Source of the DNA: Tetrastigma voinierianum
Lineage: Eukaryota > Streptophyta > Magnoliopsida > Vitales > Vitaceae
NCBI GenBank assembly: GCA_016808115.1
Contig: JAEQBH010005293.1
Coordinates: 62,001-126,000, forward strand
Reading direction: 5' to 3'
DNA: 64,000 bases
In this document: one piece after another, positions 34,793 to 45,959 of the stretch
Layout of the letters: every line of letters begins with the position of its first letter
Position numbering within the stretch: the stretch's first letter is position 1
The notes under the pieces: generated by a model
The model's input: only the letters and a program-made list of their open reading frames with translations
What the model was told of the DNA's origin: nothing
Database searches by the model: none
Program-made: the position numbers and the translations under genes

Positions 34793-36930
34793 TGCGACGC
34801 CCCATTTCCCGGGGTGTCCGTTGACTACCCGTCAACCTGCGAAAATCTATATGTCTCGTATTACGAGACACACACATGAGTAAAATAGCCACATGGGGCC
34901 CATACATCCATACTCATAAAACACATATCTCAACTATATTTTCATAGTTTTCATGTTTGTTCTACAAAAAGATTTATACATATTTACAAAAATATTCATT
35001 TAAAGCCACATTTCGGCTTTCTTCTCAATAGATACCTCTACTGAATGTCGTCTCCTTGGATAGTCTACGTACGAAGGGGTCCCACGGCCAGGGTGAGCAA
35101 AGCCAGGTAGAAGTTTTCCTACAAGGTTACTCCCCACCTAAAATGCATATGCAATGGCATATATAAACAATCGATCACATTTAAATCCTGATTATTTTCT
35201 ATATGAAATGTCTATATCATACATGAGATGCAACCCTCATGCTCACCACGAGTCCCAACCGACTCCCTCACACAGGTGTCAAATGTGAAAAATAAAACCA
35301 GTCACACACCTGACTAAACCATTGGAAAACCCTCGATTTATTTATCAAAACTGATTTTGATTCTTTTCTTTATTTTTGTGGGCCCACGGATTTGGGTTTC
35401 TGCAAGTAGAACGCCTTTGCCTTTTTCAACATTTTCCACGAACTTGGATGTCGTCGGGATTCATGTCTAACCGTGAATAAAGCGTAGGACTTTCACCACG
35501 GAGGATACACCCCAACTTGCTCATGAAAACATGTAATTTATCATTTTGATCATTTACACACTCGTGAATCTCTACCTTGGACTTTGTCCCATTTTCGAGT
35601 TCCACGGCCCACTCTGCTACCGATGGATCAGCCACTTACCTGCACCCACCATTTGTGTGATGTGACCGTGCATATGAAATGCATGATGCCAATGCATTTT
35701 CCTCATGTAAACATGCATGAATGAGCACTACATTAAACATTTACACACCATGGATAATTATAATTTATACATATAATTTACCTCCATGCAAAACATATCA
35801 ATACATAAAAAAGCATGCATCAATATCACATTTCCAAACTTAGCATGTTATTCATGCGAGCCATAACACACAACAAGGTCTCAAAATTAGGACCGTTCAA
35901 TAGGGTACCTCCACGGCCTTCGCGACATGAACGATCCGGTTCGAGCATCATTTTCTAACGACGACCACCACACCTAGAAACTTTTGGTTTATAGTCCAAA
36001 CCATAACTCCCACAGTCGGTGACTGTGTAAAACCTGTCATGAAATCCATTACCCTTTAATTCCCAAGGTGGAACTAATTTACATGGCTTTCATGTCCTCC
36101 TTAAGCAACCCCCTACCATTATAAAGCCTTTAGAGCTAAAGTAAACAAGTAGGAAAATATCCTACCTCTTGGAGTTTGTCGAAACTCCAACTTTTTGGTG
36201 TCCACACGTAGATCCCACTGCGTGCACCGACTTTAGTACTCGAACTTTCGAATGTCGACCGCCCGAAACCCGGGAAAATCCTCCTTTTCCCTTTCCTCCT
36301 TGTCATTTTTCTTCCTTTTCTCTCTACAGATTCTTTCCCTTCTTTGTTTTCTTTCCTTCCTTTCTTTTCTTTTTGCTTTTCTTTTCCTTTTTCTCTTTTC
36401 TCTTCTCATTTTCCTTTCATTTTCTCCTCATTTCTCTTCTCCTTTTTCTCTTTTCTCTTTTCCCTTCTCTCCTCCTTTTTAGAGCACATCCCACATCCGG
36501 TCGAAGGAGGAAATTGCCTCCTCATTTCCTCAAACCAAGGTGTGGCTCTCCCTTTTTCATGCATTTTCTTTTATTTCATAATTTCACTTTATGACATCAT
36601 CACTTACATGGCTCAATGTGAGCCATGGAATCCATTTCCCACACATGGCTTAATTGTGAGCCACTCCTTTTTATGCCAAGTGTCACACTTCTATGGTGCC
36701 ATGTGGCATCCCCTAACCTTGCCATGTGTCATCCGACACCCACATCTCGAGCGTGAAATTAGGCCACCTCGGAATCCAACGAGAATCGACGTGTGGTTGC
36801 TAAATTCAAGTGAGACGATTTCAACGGAAAAGTCCGTTTTGTCATCCGAGATCTAGAAAAATTCCGGATTTTCAACCGAAATTTCTATTTTACCCTTTAT
36901 CCAAAATCTTGGATTTTCTAGGGTTTCACA
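34793..36930 (-). mobile_element. Nested solo LTR, family 2 (copy 2)
   Basis: A complete 2138-base LTR, TGTGAAACCC to GGGGCGTCGCA on the minus strand. It is flanked by a perfect 5-bp duplication CTTGC (34788-34792 and 36931-36935). It has no internal sequence. It matches 19-2127 along its whole length. The pyrimidine-rich stretch at 36290-36480 and the conserved LTR block at 35075-35140 are in the same relative places as in copy 1. Confidence 0.95.
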
Positions 36931-36935
36931 CTTGC

Positions 36936-37309
36936 TCCTACCAACAGCCCATGTGAGCCCCTTATATAGGCATGACAAAGAGCCATGCATGTTGACACAT
37001 GGCATGCCATGTGTCACTCACATGGCTTGCCGTAGCCTGTTTACCCACATGGTCGCCATGTGTCCACATGGCTCGCCATGTGTTGCCCAACACATGTTTC
37101 CTCGAAATACGTGAAATTCCGACTATCTTGGAATTCAATGAAATTAGACTGGGTAGCTAATTTTCACGAGAGGATTCCAACGGTGCAATCCGTTTTGTCA
37201 TATGAGATCTAGAAAATTCCCAACTTTTCTCCAGATTATTTCGGTAAATTACCGTTTTGCCCCCTTTTTATCTGAAAAATTTAAATTTAAAATTTTCCGC
37301 GGGTTTACA
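36936..37309 (-). mobile_element. Family 3 5' LTR, outer part
   Basis: Continuation of the LTR begun at 32669, ending GCGGGTTTACA (TGTAAACCCGC on the minus strand). It is nearly colinear with 5758-6134. It includes a decayed CACATGG/CCATGTG array at 36990-37105. Confidence 0.8.
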
Positions 37310-38000
37310 ATTAATTTTTCTATTAATATGACTATTAGAGACAATTTTAAAGGTAATTTATTCATAAAGTTTTAAATAAATTTAAAAGGTAATTTATTTA
37401 CATTTTAGCAAAACATATGTCATATATGAAGAAAAATTGAAAATTGGGCAACTATGGGTGCATTATCTCCATTTAGAACCTTCTGATAAGTCACTTAGGC
37501 AAAGCACGACAATTAGTTTGGTAATGTTTTAAAAATTGGATTGTATTGTTAACCGATGACCTTTTCGGTTCCGATTTTGATTCCGTTTTAATCCGGTGCG
37601 ATCACAGTTCGATCATCGGTTCGGCCCCTAAACCGTGAACTAGTAACTTTTCTGATTCAATTATCGGTCCGATTTTTAATACATTGGTTTTTGGATCAAA
37701 ATTTTCACATTAGGTTTTCAATATAAATATATCAAGATCGAGCATCTTCTTTCGCTTACCCTAATTCTCAAACCGTTCATCTATCCTCTTCTTCCATCTA
37801 TTCTCCCCCTTTCCTAGATCTTTGTTTCATTTTTAGTTCTTAGGCTATTTTATTATGTTCGATCACGGTTCGAGCCATCGGTTGGCTTACTAGCGTGAAC
37901 TAGTAACTTTTTCGATTCGTTTATTAGTTTGATTCTTTTTATTAAATTTTACCCTTCTCCCCTGAAGTAGCAAAAATCATAACCATTTAAATGAAAAAAC
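37310..38000. other. AT-rich DNA with a TCGGTTC-rich repeat arm
   Basis: There is no gene. 37545-37690 is rich in CGGTTC and CGATC words and matches, in inverted orientation, 39175-39265 (shared AGTTCACGGTTT and CGGACCGAT words). The two arms bracket the duplicated segment and could be ends of a non-autonomous DNA transposon, but I cannot define termini. Confidence 0.4.
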
Positions 38001-38990
38001 CCTAAAGTTCAAATTCTTTTAAGAAATATTCATCACTCTTAACTACCAGTTATAATGGCTTGTTCTTCTATATTTGCACATCTATAGATAATTCAAAACT
38101 AGATGACTTGATTCCTTATTTCTACTTCCACTAATTATTTAAAAACAAAACCTAAAACCAATTATAAATTGTTGATTTTATAAAATTTTCCTTTGGAATG
38201 CAGAGTTACTAAGGGCCTTTGTTATATACATATTTTTACAACTATTTACTTTGCATAGTATCATGCTTCTTACCAATTTGTCTTTGTCTCAATGGGACTC
38301 AAACCCTAGACCCCTCCCTCCTCTGATCTCTTAACCACTTAAGTTAGGTCTTATTGGGTTAAACCCCAAGACCTTAGACCAACTGAGCTACCCTCCAGAT
38401 TAAGTTTTGTAGTACATATTAATTTCCCAACTTCATGCTCTTGTGAGCTTTTTTCATCAACTTCACACGTGATTTATTAATAAATAAAAGTTTTTAGAAT
38501 ATTCAAACCTGAATATGCATTTGGTGATGTTTATTTAAAGAATACATTGAATCGTTTATGCACATGCATTCTTATAATGGTTCTTTTATTGATTGAACTA
38601 TACACGGGAAAGATCTGACACAAGAAAATACTTAACTTGAAATAAGAACGTTAGCTAAATGGCACCTTCACCTGAAGGCATATGTCCTGTTTTCAAATTT
38701 TTTACATTCAATCAAGAATTAGTTCCCTACATTTTGCATCTCATTTACTTATGTTTTTCTAACCAAAAGTTGCTCTTTCAAAGCATATCAAGAATCTACA
38801 CCTCACGAAAAATTAAATTTAGTTGTGATGAGGCTTATTATATATTATTCTAATTAAACAATATATAATGTCTATTTTATCATTTTTTTTTAATTTAGGT
38901 TCATTGCTCATTAATGGAAAACTACAATGGTGAGTGGAGTCGGAAACAGGTACAAAACTAAATAAATCTATTCAATAATTTATTTTTTAT
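38000..38990 (+). repeat. Duplicated segment, copy 2
   Basis: Partner of 2470-4000 in the same orientation. The part between 38215 and 38440, absent from copy 1, is taken up by a tRNA-like, SINE-like sequence. Copy 1 has an AT microsatellite and about 0.9 kb of other DNA at that point. Confidence 0.65.
38230..38397 (-). repeat. SINE-like tRNA-derived element (minus)
   Basis: On the minus strand the stretch starts with TAGCTCAGTTGG (38379-38390), a perfect polymerase III A box. It continues with TTAAGTGGTTAAGAG, which resembles a second, tRNA-Ser/Leu-like A region, and has the B box GGGTTTGAGTCCC (38295-38308; consensus GGTTCGANTCC, one mismatch). The A-to-B distance from the first A box (85 bases) is too long for a tRNA gene. 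There is no CCA-end acceptor pairing that I can see. I read it as a tRNA-derived SINE or tRNA pseudogene. Confidence 0.6.
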
Positions 38991-39503
38991 ATGTTTCAAA
39001 CTTGGGATTGATGAATATTAGATTTCGCGAGTTCTTTTAATATGGAATATTTATTTTGAAAAAGAATTGCTTCCGGCTGACCCTACTTATTTTGACTTCT
39101 AGCTAGTAAACATACATTCATGGGTGAAACCTACTCGTGACCAAAAAGTTCATCTATTGTTAGATCCAATGTTTTTAAAATCATATTAGTCAATGAATCG
39201 GAAAGGTTATCAGTTCACGGTTTGTTCGTCGGACCGATGGTCGAATCACGGTTAAATCGGTGACGTTATAAATATATATTATATATATTTTTAATAATTA
39301 AGAATAATTAAAAAAAAAAGATATGTAAGTAAATATTAATAATATTTATAAAATTATTTATTGATTTTATATAATGATATTGATATTTTAAATTATATCC
39401 AAATAAAATATATAAAGTATTTAAATTAAAAAGGAAAGAAAATCATAATGTGTAACATATATATTACATACATATAAAAAGTAGAATCAATGTTTTAAAT
39501 AAA

Positions 39504-39653
39504 GGGGACTATGGCGGAGTGATTTGCGCTGTTTGTCAGCCTTAAAAGAGAACCAAGGTTTAAGCCCCTTAGCTACAAGTTACTTGTCTTGATTTTTCGC
39601 AAGTGACCCACTTTCCTTGTCCGTATTACATCGGATGCCGGAATGAAAAAAAA
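39504..39653 (+). repeat. SINE-like tRNA-derived element (plus)
   Basis: TGGCGGAGTGATTTGCGC (A-box region, 39512-39529) is followed 45 bases downstream by GGTTTAAGCCC (B-box-like, 39557-39567). A short unique body follows, with an A-rich end at 39645-39653. This is the layout of plant SINEs. Total length is about 150 bases. No clear target duplication was found. Confidence 0.65.
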
Positions 39654-40250
39654 GAAGTTGATATAGTCATTCCTAGCGGATGAATTAGACCAACGGGTTT
39701 GTTGTTTTGTAACCATCTTTGGACTTGTGGTGATAGTCATAAAATTGTGACGGGTTATGAGTTGAATCGATCTATTTGGCTAAAAATAGCTCGGATTAGT
39801 CGGTCCAATGCCGGTGCAAAGGATGAATCAAATCGAAATATGGGTAGCGGTAGTCAGGTTATCCAGCTTTAGAGGTTGGACCTTAAAATTTAAGGCCAGG
39901 ATAAAATTGGACCAATTTGGCCCAACCCGTTTTGGCCCCGTAGCCATGTAGGTTTGGCCTGATTGACCTTAATTTTTTATTTAATTTTTTTAAGTAACTA
40001 GCGAAGTAATTGAGATTTTCAAAGATTCATTTATAAAATTTGATATTTTTGCGCTATATCTTTTGTAGCATAGGGGTTTTAAAAATAATAATAATTATAA
40101 TATATGATTAATATAATAAACTTAATTTGTTGTTTTAACTATTTTATTTTCAATTTCTAAATGCATCTTTTTCATATAATTTATATGATAATTTAATATT
40201 TAAAAATCTTTTATGAAAATTTAGAATTTATTTTATAAATGATTCAGCGA
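39654..40250. other. AT-rich gene-free stretch
   Basis: Between the SINE-like piece and the CACTA terminus I see no gene. It has a moderately GC-rich part at 39830-39970 with repeated TTGGCC and CCGGT words, then AT-rich sequence. Confidence 0.4.
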
Positions 40251-40740
40251 CACTACTACAAAAGTTAAATAGACTACGGTTGGTTTTAGGAAAAAGACTA
40301 CGTTTTTAACAGTAATAAATGTAGTCTAATATTTTTTAGACTACGTTTTCACAATTTTCATAAATTAAGCGACTACATCTATAATTAAACGTTGCCTTAT
40401 ATTATTATCTTTTAATATGAAAAGACTACATTTTAGTTAAGCAAAGCAGTCTTATATTATCTTATAATATAAAAATATGACGTTGTTAATTAAGTCGTAG
40501 TCTTATATTATATTATAATATAAGAAGACTACGCTTTTAATGAAGTCGTAGTCTTCTATTATCTTATAATATAAAAGACTACAGTCTTACTTAAGACGTA
40601 ATCTAATATAAAACTAAAAATTGATTTATTTTTTCTCTCCCAATTAAGAATGTAGTCTTTTATCCTTTTCCTAAAAATTTTTATCCTATTTCTTAAAAAA
40701 AACCCTCTTTTTTAAGAAACCCTCTCTTATCACCTTATCT
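40251..40740 (+). mobile_element. CACTA transposon left end (TIR and subterminal repeats)
   Basis: CACTACTACAAAA at 40251-40263 is the terminal inverted repeat typical of plant CACTA (En/Spm) elements. The next 400 bases hold about a dozen copies of AGACTAC(G/A) and its inverse GTAGTCT, the subterminal transposase-binding-type array. The same words occur at 55150-55490 and 56490-56950. The preceding CGA would be the 3-bp target duplication. Confidence 0.85.
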
Positions 40741-42238
40741 TGTGAAACCCCAGAAAATCCAGATTTCCTAAGGAAGGATAAAATGGTAATTTCGGTCAAA
40801 ATCAGGAATTTTTCTAGATCTCGGATGACAAAACGGACTACACCGTTGGAATCGTCTTGCGAAATCTAGCTACCACGTCGAATTTCGTCGACCCGAGACG
40901 GTCGATTTCACGCTGAGGTGCTGGGTGTCGACGACACATGGCAAGGTTAGAGAATGCCACATGGCACCTCCGTAGGACGACACTTCAAGACGGAAAGAGC
41001 CGCCTACAATTAGCTTCGCGAGTAAACACAAAATCCACTACCAGCATCGTTCCACGTAGCGAGCACGTATGTCATAAAAGAGAGTTATGAAATAAAAGAA
41101 AATTAAAAAAGGAGAGCCACATGTTTGGTTTCGAGGAAGGTGAGGGAGGAATTTCTCATTTTGTCCTTCATACGATAATGATTCAAAAGGAGGAGAGAAA
41201 GTCAAAGAGAGCGAGATAATTCGGAGAAATGGGAAGAGAAAAGAAAAGAGAAATTTAAAAGAAAGAAGCTAAATTCGAAACGAACAAGAGGGCTAATAAA
41301 ACAAAGTAAAGGGAAACGCTGGAGGAAGGAAAGAAAAGATCCAGGAGGTCTTGATCTCATTTTCTGTAGAGAGAGTCTCTTCCTTCCTCTCTAGGTTTGT
41401 AGCCGATCGAACCGCTCTGATTCTTTCGCATGTGCTAGCGAAGGTTCTTGGGCACGAAGAGACAACGTGTGGACTCCTGCTTTCTTAGTGAGCTACAAAA
41501 TCCTAAAGGTAGGGTTTTTCTCCTACTTGTTTTACTTTGCTTTAAGGGTTATGTAATGGATAGGATTTGCCGAGGCCTGATGGTCAGGCTCTTGCCCAAA
41601 AGATTTGACCGAGCGAAGAAATCCTTAGAGTGTCTGGGATGATCTGCTGATCAGTTTGGCTGATTGTGTGGTGCTGTGTTATTACAAGGAGAAAACATGT
41701 TTGTGCATTTGTAAGGCCTGCAGACGGGACTGTCGTGGTCGTGCCTGTACCCCATGTGAGGCTAAGTTTATGTTATTATTGTAAAATGAATAACATGATT
41801 TATGGAACTAATTATGTTAATATACGCATGAGTGATATATTAGCATGTATTATATGTTTCAAAAGCATTGCATTGCACTTAGGTGGGGAGTAATCCAAGT
41901 AGGGAAATTCCACTACTGGGCTTTGCTCACCCCGTCGTGGGACCATTTTTTCAAAATTTAAGACGCATTGGGATGGACGATCCAGGTTTTAGAGACGGCA
42001 AACCACTCAAGATGGCCCTTGTATTTTGTAAAATTCCAAGTATAAGACCCATTTGTATGAAATTGTAATTTAATACACTGTAAATGAAACCGTTTTCTAT
42101 AAATGTACATTTTTAATGAGTAGGATGTGTATGTTCAAGTGGCCATTTTTGCACACATGTACGTGCCTCATGATATGAGACATGGATTTCCTCATGGTTG
42201 ACTTTGTTGCCAATCTGACCCCTGGTTTTGGGGCTACA
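40741..42238 (+). mobile_element. Solo LTR, gypsy family 2 (copy 3)
   Basis: A 1498-base LTR from TGTGAAACCCC to TTTTGGGGCTACA, flanked by a perfect TATCT duplication (40736-40740 and 42239-42243). It lacks about 0.6 kb relative to copies 1 and 2. It has the purine-rich block (41110-41340) and the conserved LTR block (41875-41950). It interrupts the CACTA left end. Confidence 0.95.
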
Positions 42239-42243
42239 TATCT

Positions 42244-42480
42244 AGGGCCACGCTTGAATGGAAAAAATTATTTTATTTTTTCTCTCCTAATCCAAGAATG
42301 TTGTCTTTTATCCTTTTCCTAAAAAAAATTATCCTTTACTTAAAAAATTTAAACTATTTTAGTAATTTGCTTTTTTATAAAAGGAAAAGAAGCTAAACGA
42401 TTGTCTTTTTTATAAAGACGTAATTAAATTTATTACTTTAAAATAAAAATAAAATATAAATTTATTGAGAAGGATAAGAT
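42244..42480 (+). mobile_element. CACTA subterminal continuation
   Basis: The sequence resumes after the solo LTR. 42250-42345 repeats 40610-40710 (TTTTATCCTTTTCCTAAAAA and neighbours), so the element has a direct repeat of about 90 bases on the two sides of the solo LTR. A-rich AAAGACG words follow. Confidence 0.55.
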
Positions 42481-43760
42481 ATTGGGATTAGAAATTTCAA
42501 ACGTACTATTACGTGGGAAGTTGATGGAAAGAAGGCAAAAGCGCAGCTTCGTTCATCTAAGAAGCTGGGCGTGATAATCGCTACAGGAGGTGGTACTCTC
42601 TCTCCCGCCGTCTCTTTTCAACTTTTCTTTCTGAAGCTTATCATTGCTCTCTTTTCTTCGTTTTCTCTATCCTAAGCAGGTAGTTTGGTAGAGGAATTTT
42701 GATATAAAGATGGAACTTTGAGTTAGATTTTTGTATCGAAGTTTGAGTTTGTTTTTTTTATCATTTTTTTGTATAAGGTGATATGAGCTTTATTTTAGTG
42801 CATGTTTGGGGAATTTTGGAGTTTTGTGTGCTTGATTTGATTTGGTTTGGTTTCTTTGAGTTTGATCAGAATTCTGTGGGTTTTGATTTGTTCTCATTAA
42901 GATTGAAAACAGAGCTCATGGCGGCGAAGTTTCAAATGGGATCATAATTCAGTCTGCCCCACCAGCCATCTCATATGCGAAATTCTAAGTTTTTCCAGTG
43001 AGTTGTGCTAATTTTTAGTTGAAGTTAAAGATTCTATCTTTTGCGGTTAAGTTAGTTTTAGTTAACAGAGAAGTTTTTCTCTCAAGAAACTGGATCGGTT
43101 TTTTCTTTGGTTTGATAGATGAAGTCTGATTTATTGTTTTGAAAATGTTTGCCTTTTTGTTATCAAAAGTATCCTATACCCCATTAGTAGTAAAGCTAAA
43201 GTAGAAACTTTATGGATGACATGGTTGCTACCATTATTAACCTTATTGAATTCAAGCTTTAGAGATATTTGAGATGGGAAATTGAATAGAAGATCTTAGG
43301 GTATGATTTTGTTTTTTAAGTCATACATTGCCATTAACATTTATCTACTCGTAATGAAGATTTTTCTTTCACATCAGTCTGCACGTGAATTTGTTTATTT
43401 GAAGATCAAGATTTTTTTGTTGTTCCTGAAATAATCATAGTTAGAATTCTACAGTCTGAAATGCCTTTTTTTCTCTTGATGTCGCCAATATGAGAATTCT
43501 CGACACGGGAGGGGTTGGATTCATTGGTTCTCACTGTAGACAGATTGATGCAAAATTGTAGAAACGAGGTATGCCTAATTTTGCACCTAATCATTCTGCG
43601 GTATGATTAGTATCCTTGGGTTTTATATTTGAATTTGCTTTCTTTTTGTTTAGGTGATTGTTGGGCACAACTACCACTGATCAAAAGATAACTAAGAAAT
43701 GGATTGGTCATCTCAGATCAAAAGACAAATTCATTGGGTAATCATCACTTGAAAAGATGA
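42481..43760 (+). pseudogene. UXS: UDP-xylose synthase (UDP-glucuronate decarboxylase) fragment
   Basis: The 5' part of a plant UXS gene, which normally converts UDP-glucuronate to UDP-xylose for cell-wall and glycan synthesis. Exon 1 starts ATG at 42918 and ends ...RNSKFF near 42998 before GTGAGT. Exon 2 (about 43482-43568) reads MRILDTGG then VGFIGSH, the NAD-binding GxxGxxG of the short-chain dehydrogenase fold. Exon 3 starts at 43654 after TTTAG with VIVGHNY, then SKDN and KKWIGH in shifted frames. In-frame stops (exon 1 codon 10; two in exon 3), a frameshift and a lost AG acceptor before exon 2 show that it is dead. The catalytic SYK region is absent. Introns are retained, so it was copied from DNA, not from mRNA. 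It lies inside apparent CACTA boundaries. Confidence 0.85.
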
Positions 43761-44029
43761 TGTTTTTCTGTTAATCAGAATTTTTCTGATTTCATAGTCA
43801 GTGCTTGCGATATGTTTTAAGAAAAACCAGGCCACCTGAATAAGATCAAGTCATAGAGGTCAAACATCTCACAGCAAATGGAGATATCTGAGTCAAAGAT
43901 AAATTTTTAACCTTGATGATAGGCTACTCCATTGATGAACCTCCCAGAAACCATCCATTCAAAAAAGATGTTGAATCACAGCAGAAATACAACAATCTAT
44001 TCCAGGAGCTCCAAAAAGATATATACCAG
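43761..44029. other. Unassigned stretch between UXS fragment and gypsy element
   Basis: About 270 bases with no match to later UXS exons that I can see. A plus-strand reading at about 43925-44025 (DEPPRNHPFKKDVESQQ) is open but not recognised. The true left edge of the family 4 LTR may lie in here. Confidence 0.35.
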
Positions 44030-45881
44030 ATGGTATAAGAAATAACACCAAATATTTGAGATATCAAAACATAATGAAAGATGAACCAATCTATAACAAA
44101 CTACAAAGAAAAATGTCATTAAAGTTAAATGGAAAACTGGGTAATATGGATAATATATAGAAATTGAATATGTTATAATTGTAATATTTAAGATAGGGAA
44201 TAATGTAACATTGACACTGAATATAAGAAAAAAATGAAAGCAAAACTGGTTTATCCAAAACAGTAAACGCGTCAAGATGATAAGATATCAAGAGATAAAT
44301 ATAATGTATAAGAAGAGGTATAGCAACCAACATCTGCTAGTACACCTATTTTTGGTTTTGATATGGATTTCTAGGGCTTCGTATGGAGATTAGTTCTCCT
44401 TTGATCTAGGTTTTCATGTTGAGCACACGAAGCCTTGGAATGGTTGGGGTTATGAGTAAAAACCCCACTGATGTAAAAGAAACTTGGAATCATCAAATTA
44501 CATGATGTTTAGTAAAAACAATTGGTGAACTTAGGTAGTGTTCTCTTGGATTTTCACCTAAGGTTTTGGGTTTTGAGTTTCAAAATACCAATTCATATGA
44601 CGGGAGTTGTTTTTAGATAAATTCCAAGTTGGTTTTTGAGGTATTATGAATTATAGAAGTTATATGGAGGAATTGGCATCAAAAGTGGGAGAAATAATGT
44701 ACCCAGATTCGGCAAGTCCTACCGGTACAGAAGTCCTACCGGTAGAATCCTTTGCTTGGTCATTTTTGGCCAAGTCCTACCGAAGTTAAGTCCTTACCGG
44801 TAGAATCTTGACCAGTTTTCCTGTTTCGACCAGTTTTCTTATTTCGCCATAACTTCCTCATTTCTTATCCGATTGAGCGGATTCAAGTGGCTACGTAAAA
44901 TAGACTTCATGATGAACAAAACTTAAGAAGTAGTAATCACAATTCTGGATCCTATGGTTCAAAATTCACTCAAAGTGGACCATGTGCAAGAAAATTCCTG
45001 CATCAGCTTTGGACATAGAGTAGTGTCCGGGCTCGTTTCGAACGTGACTTGAGTTTCGTGCTCGAATTGGGTAATTCCAGTTGGAATAGAACCCTTGAAG
45101 CACCTTAAATTTAAAAGAGTATGAAGAGTGTGACTAAGTTCAGGGAAGCACGTTGTTATGCATTAATTTATCGTCAGATTCGTTGAGTGTAGGTTGGGGT
45201 AAAGGCGGGATAAGTGTGGAACTAAGTACTCGTTAAGCAAGCAAAGAGGTGAGGTTCTAAACTCATTTTTCCAAATACTAGTGTATTATTATTATTATTA
45301 TTACAAATTGCTTTACACTGGTATTTTATGGTTTTGAATTGCAAACCATTTTCAAGAAGCAAAGCAATGAGATGAAAGGCAAATGGTTTTGAGTTAAACC
45401 ATTTTGAAAACAAGATACACTCACTGAGCTCGCGAGCTCATTAGTTTCCATTTTAAAACTATTTTCCGTGCAATGTGCACGCAAGAAGTCGGAGCACACA
45501 GATCTGGTCTCGACATCGCTTTGCAGCCAGCAGATTAATAATATTTTGTAACATACTGGCGTATAATTAGGGACATATGTATGTACATAGTTAGCTGTGA
45601 GAATGTGTCAAGGTGGCTGCTGTATGTTTGGATTTTTGGATATAGTGTAAATTGGATGTATACAGGATTTGGAATTAGACCATGTGCAGCCGTCATGCTG
45701 CCGAAGTTTTTCCGCTGCTAAGATTTTACCAAATCCTAAGTTATAAATTAAAAGAAAAATTTTATACAAGGTAGAAGGAAGCAATACGGCTTCGCTTCAC
45801 AGGAGTTTCTAGTCGTTAGAGATAACGGCTGGGGATTTCTCAGGAGGCTTCACGCCGCCAGACAGGGGTGGGGGTGTGTCA
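44030..45881 (+). mobile_element. Family 4 gypsy 5' LTR (internally deleted)
   Basis: This aligns with 50795-53752 from about 44033 (GTATAAGA) to the end GGGGTGGGGGTGTGTCA. It lacks about 1 kb relative to the 3' LTR: at 45412 it jumps from AAAACAAG to ACACTCACTGAGCTCG, skipping the equivalent of about 52240-53285. The first 50 bases of the LTR are unrecognisable. It contains repeated palindromic CTACCGGTAG units (44715-44810). Confidence 0.8.
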
Positions 45882-45941
45882 GGTGGCACGAGCGAGGTTG
45901 TATATAATAACCTAGACTTAGAAACTGGAGCACCACGCAGG

Positions 45942-45959
45942 TGGTATCGTGAGCATAAG
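45942..45959 (+). promoter_or_regulatory. Family 4 primer-binding site (iMet tRNA type)
   Basis: TGGTATCGTGAGCATAAG is close to the initiator-Met primer site TGGTATCAGAGC. It lies about 60 bases inside the apparent LTR end (GTGTGTCA at 45881), which is unusually far. A weaker candidate, TGGCACGAGC, lies immediately after the LTR at about 45884. Confidence 0.65.

Noticed and set aside
38370..38397. A functional tRNA gene
   Set aside because: The A box is perfect, but the A-to-B spacing is far too long and no acceptor stem or anticodon arm can be drawn.
42481..43760. A functional UDP-xylose synthase gene
   Set aside because: In-frame stops, a frameshift, a lost splice acceptor and absence of the catalytic and C-terminal exons make it a fragment.
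43925..44025. A further UXS exon
   Set aside because: The readable stretch DEPPRNHPFKKDVES does not fit any UXS segment that I know.
45285..45303. ATT trinucleotide run
   Set aside because: Only about six units and shared with the sister LTR at about 52117; ordinary low-complexity sequence.
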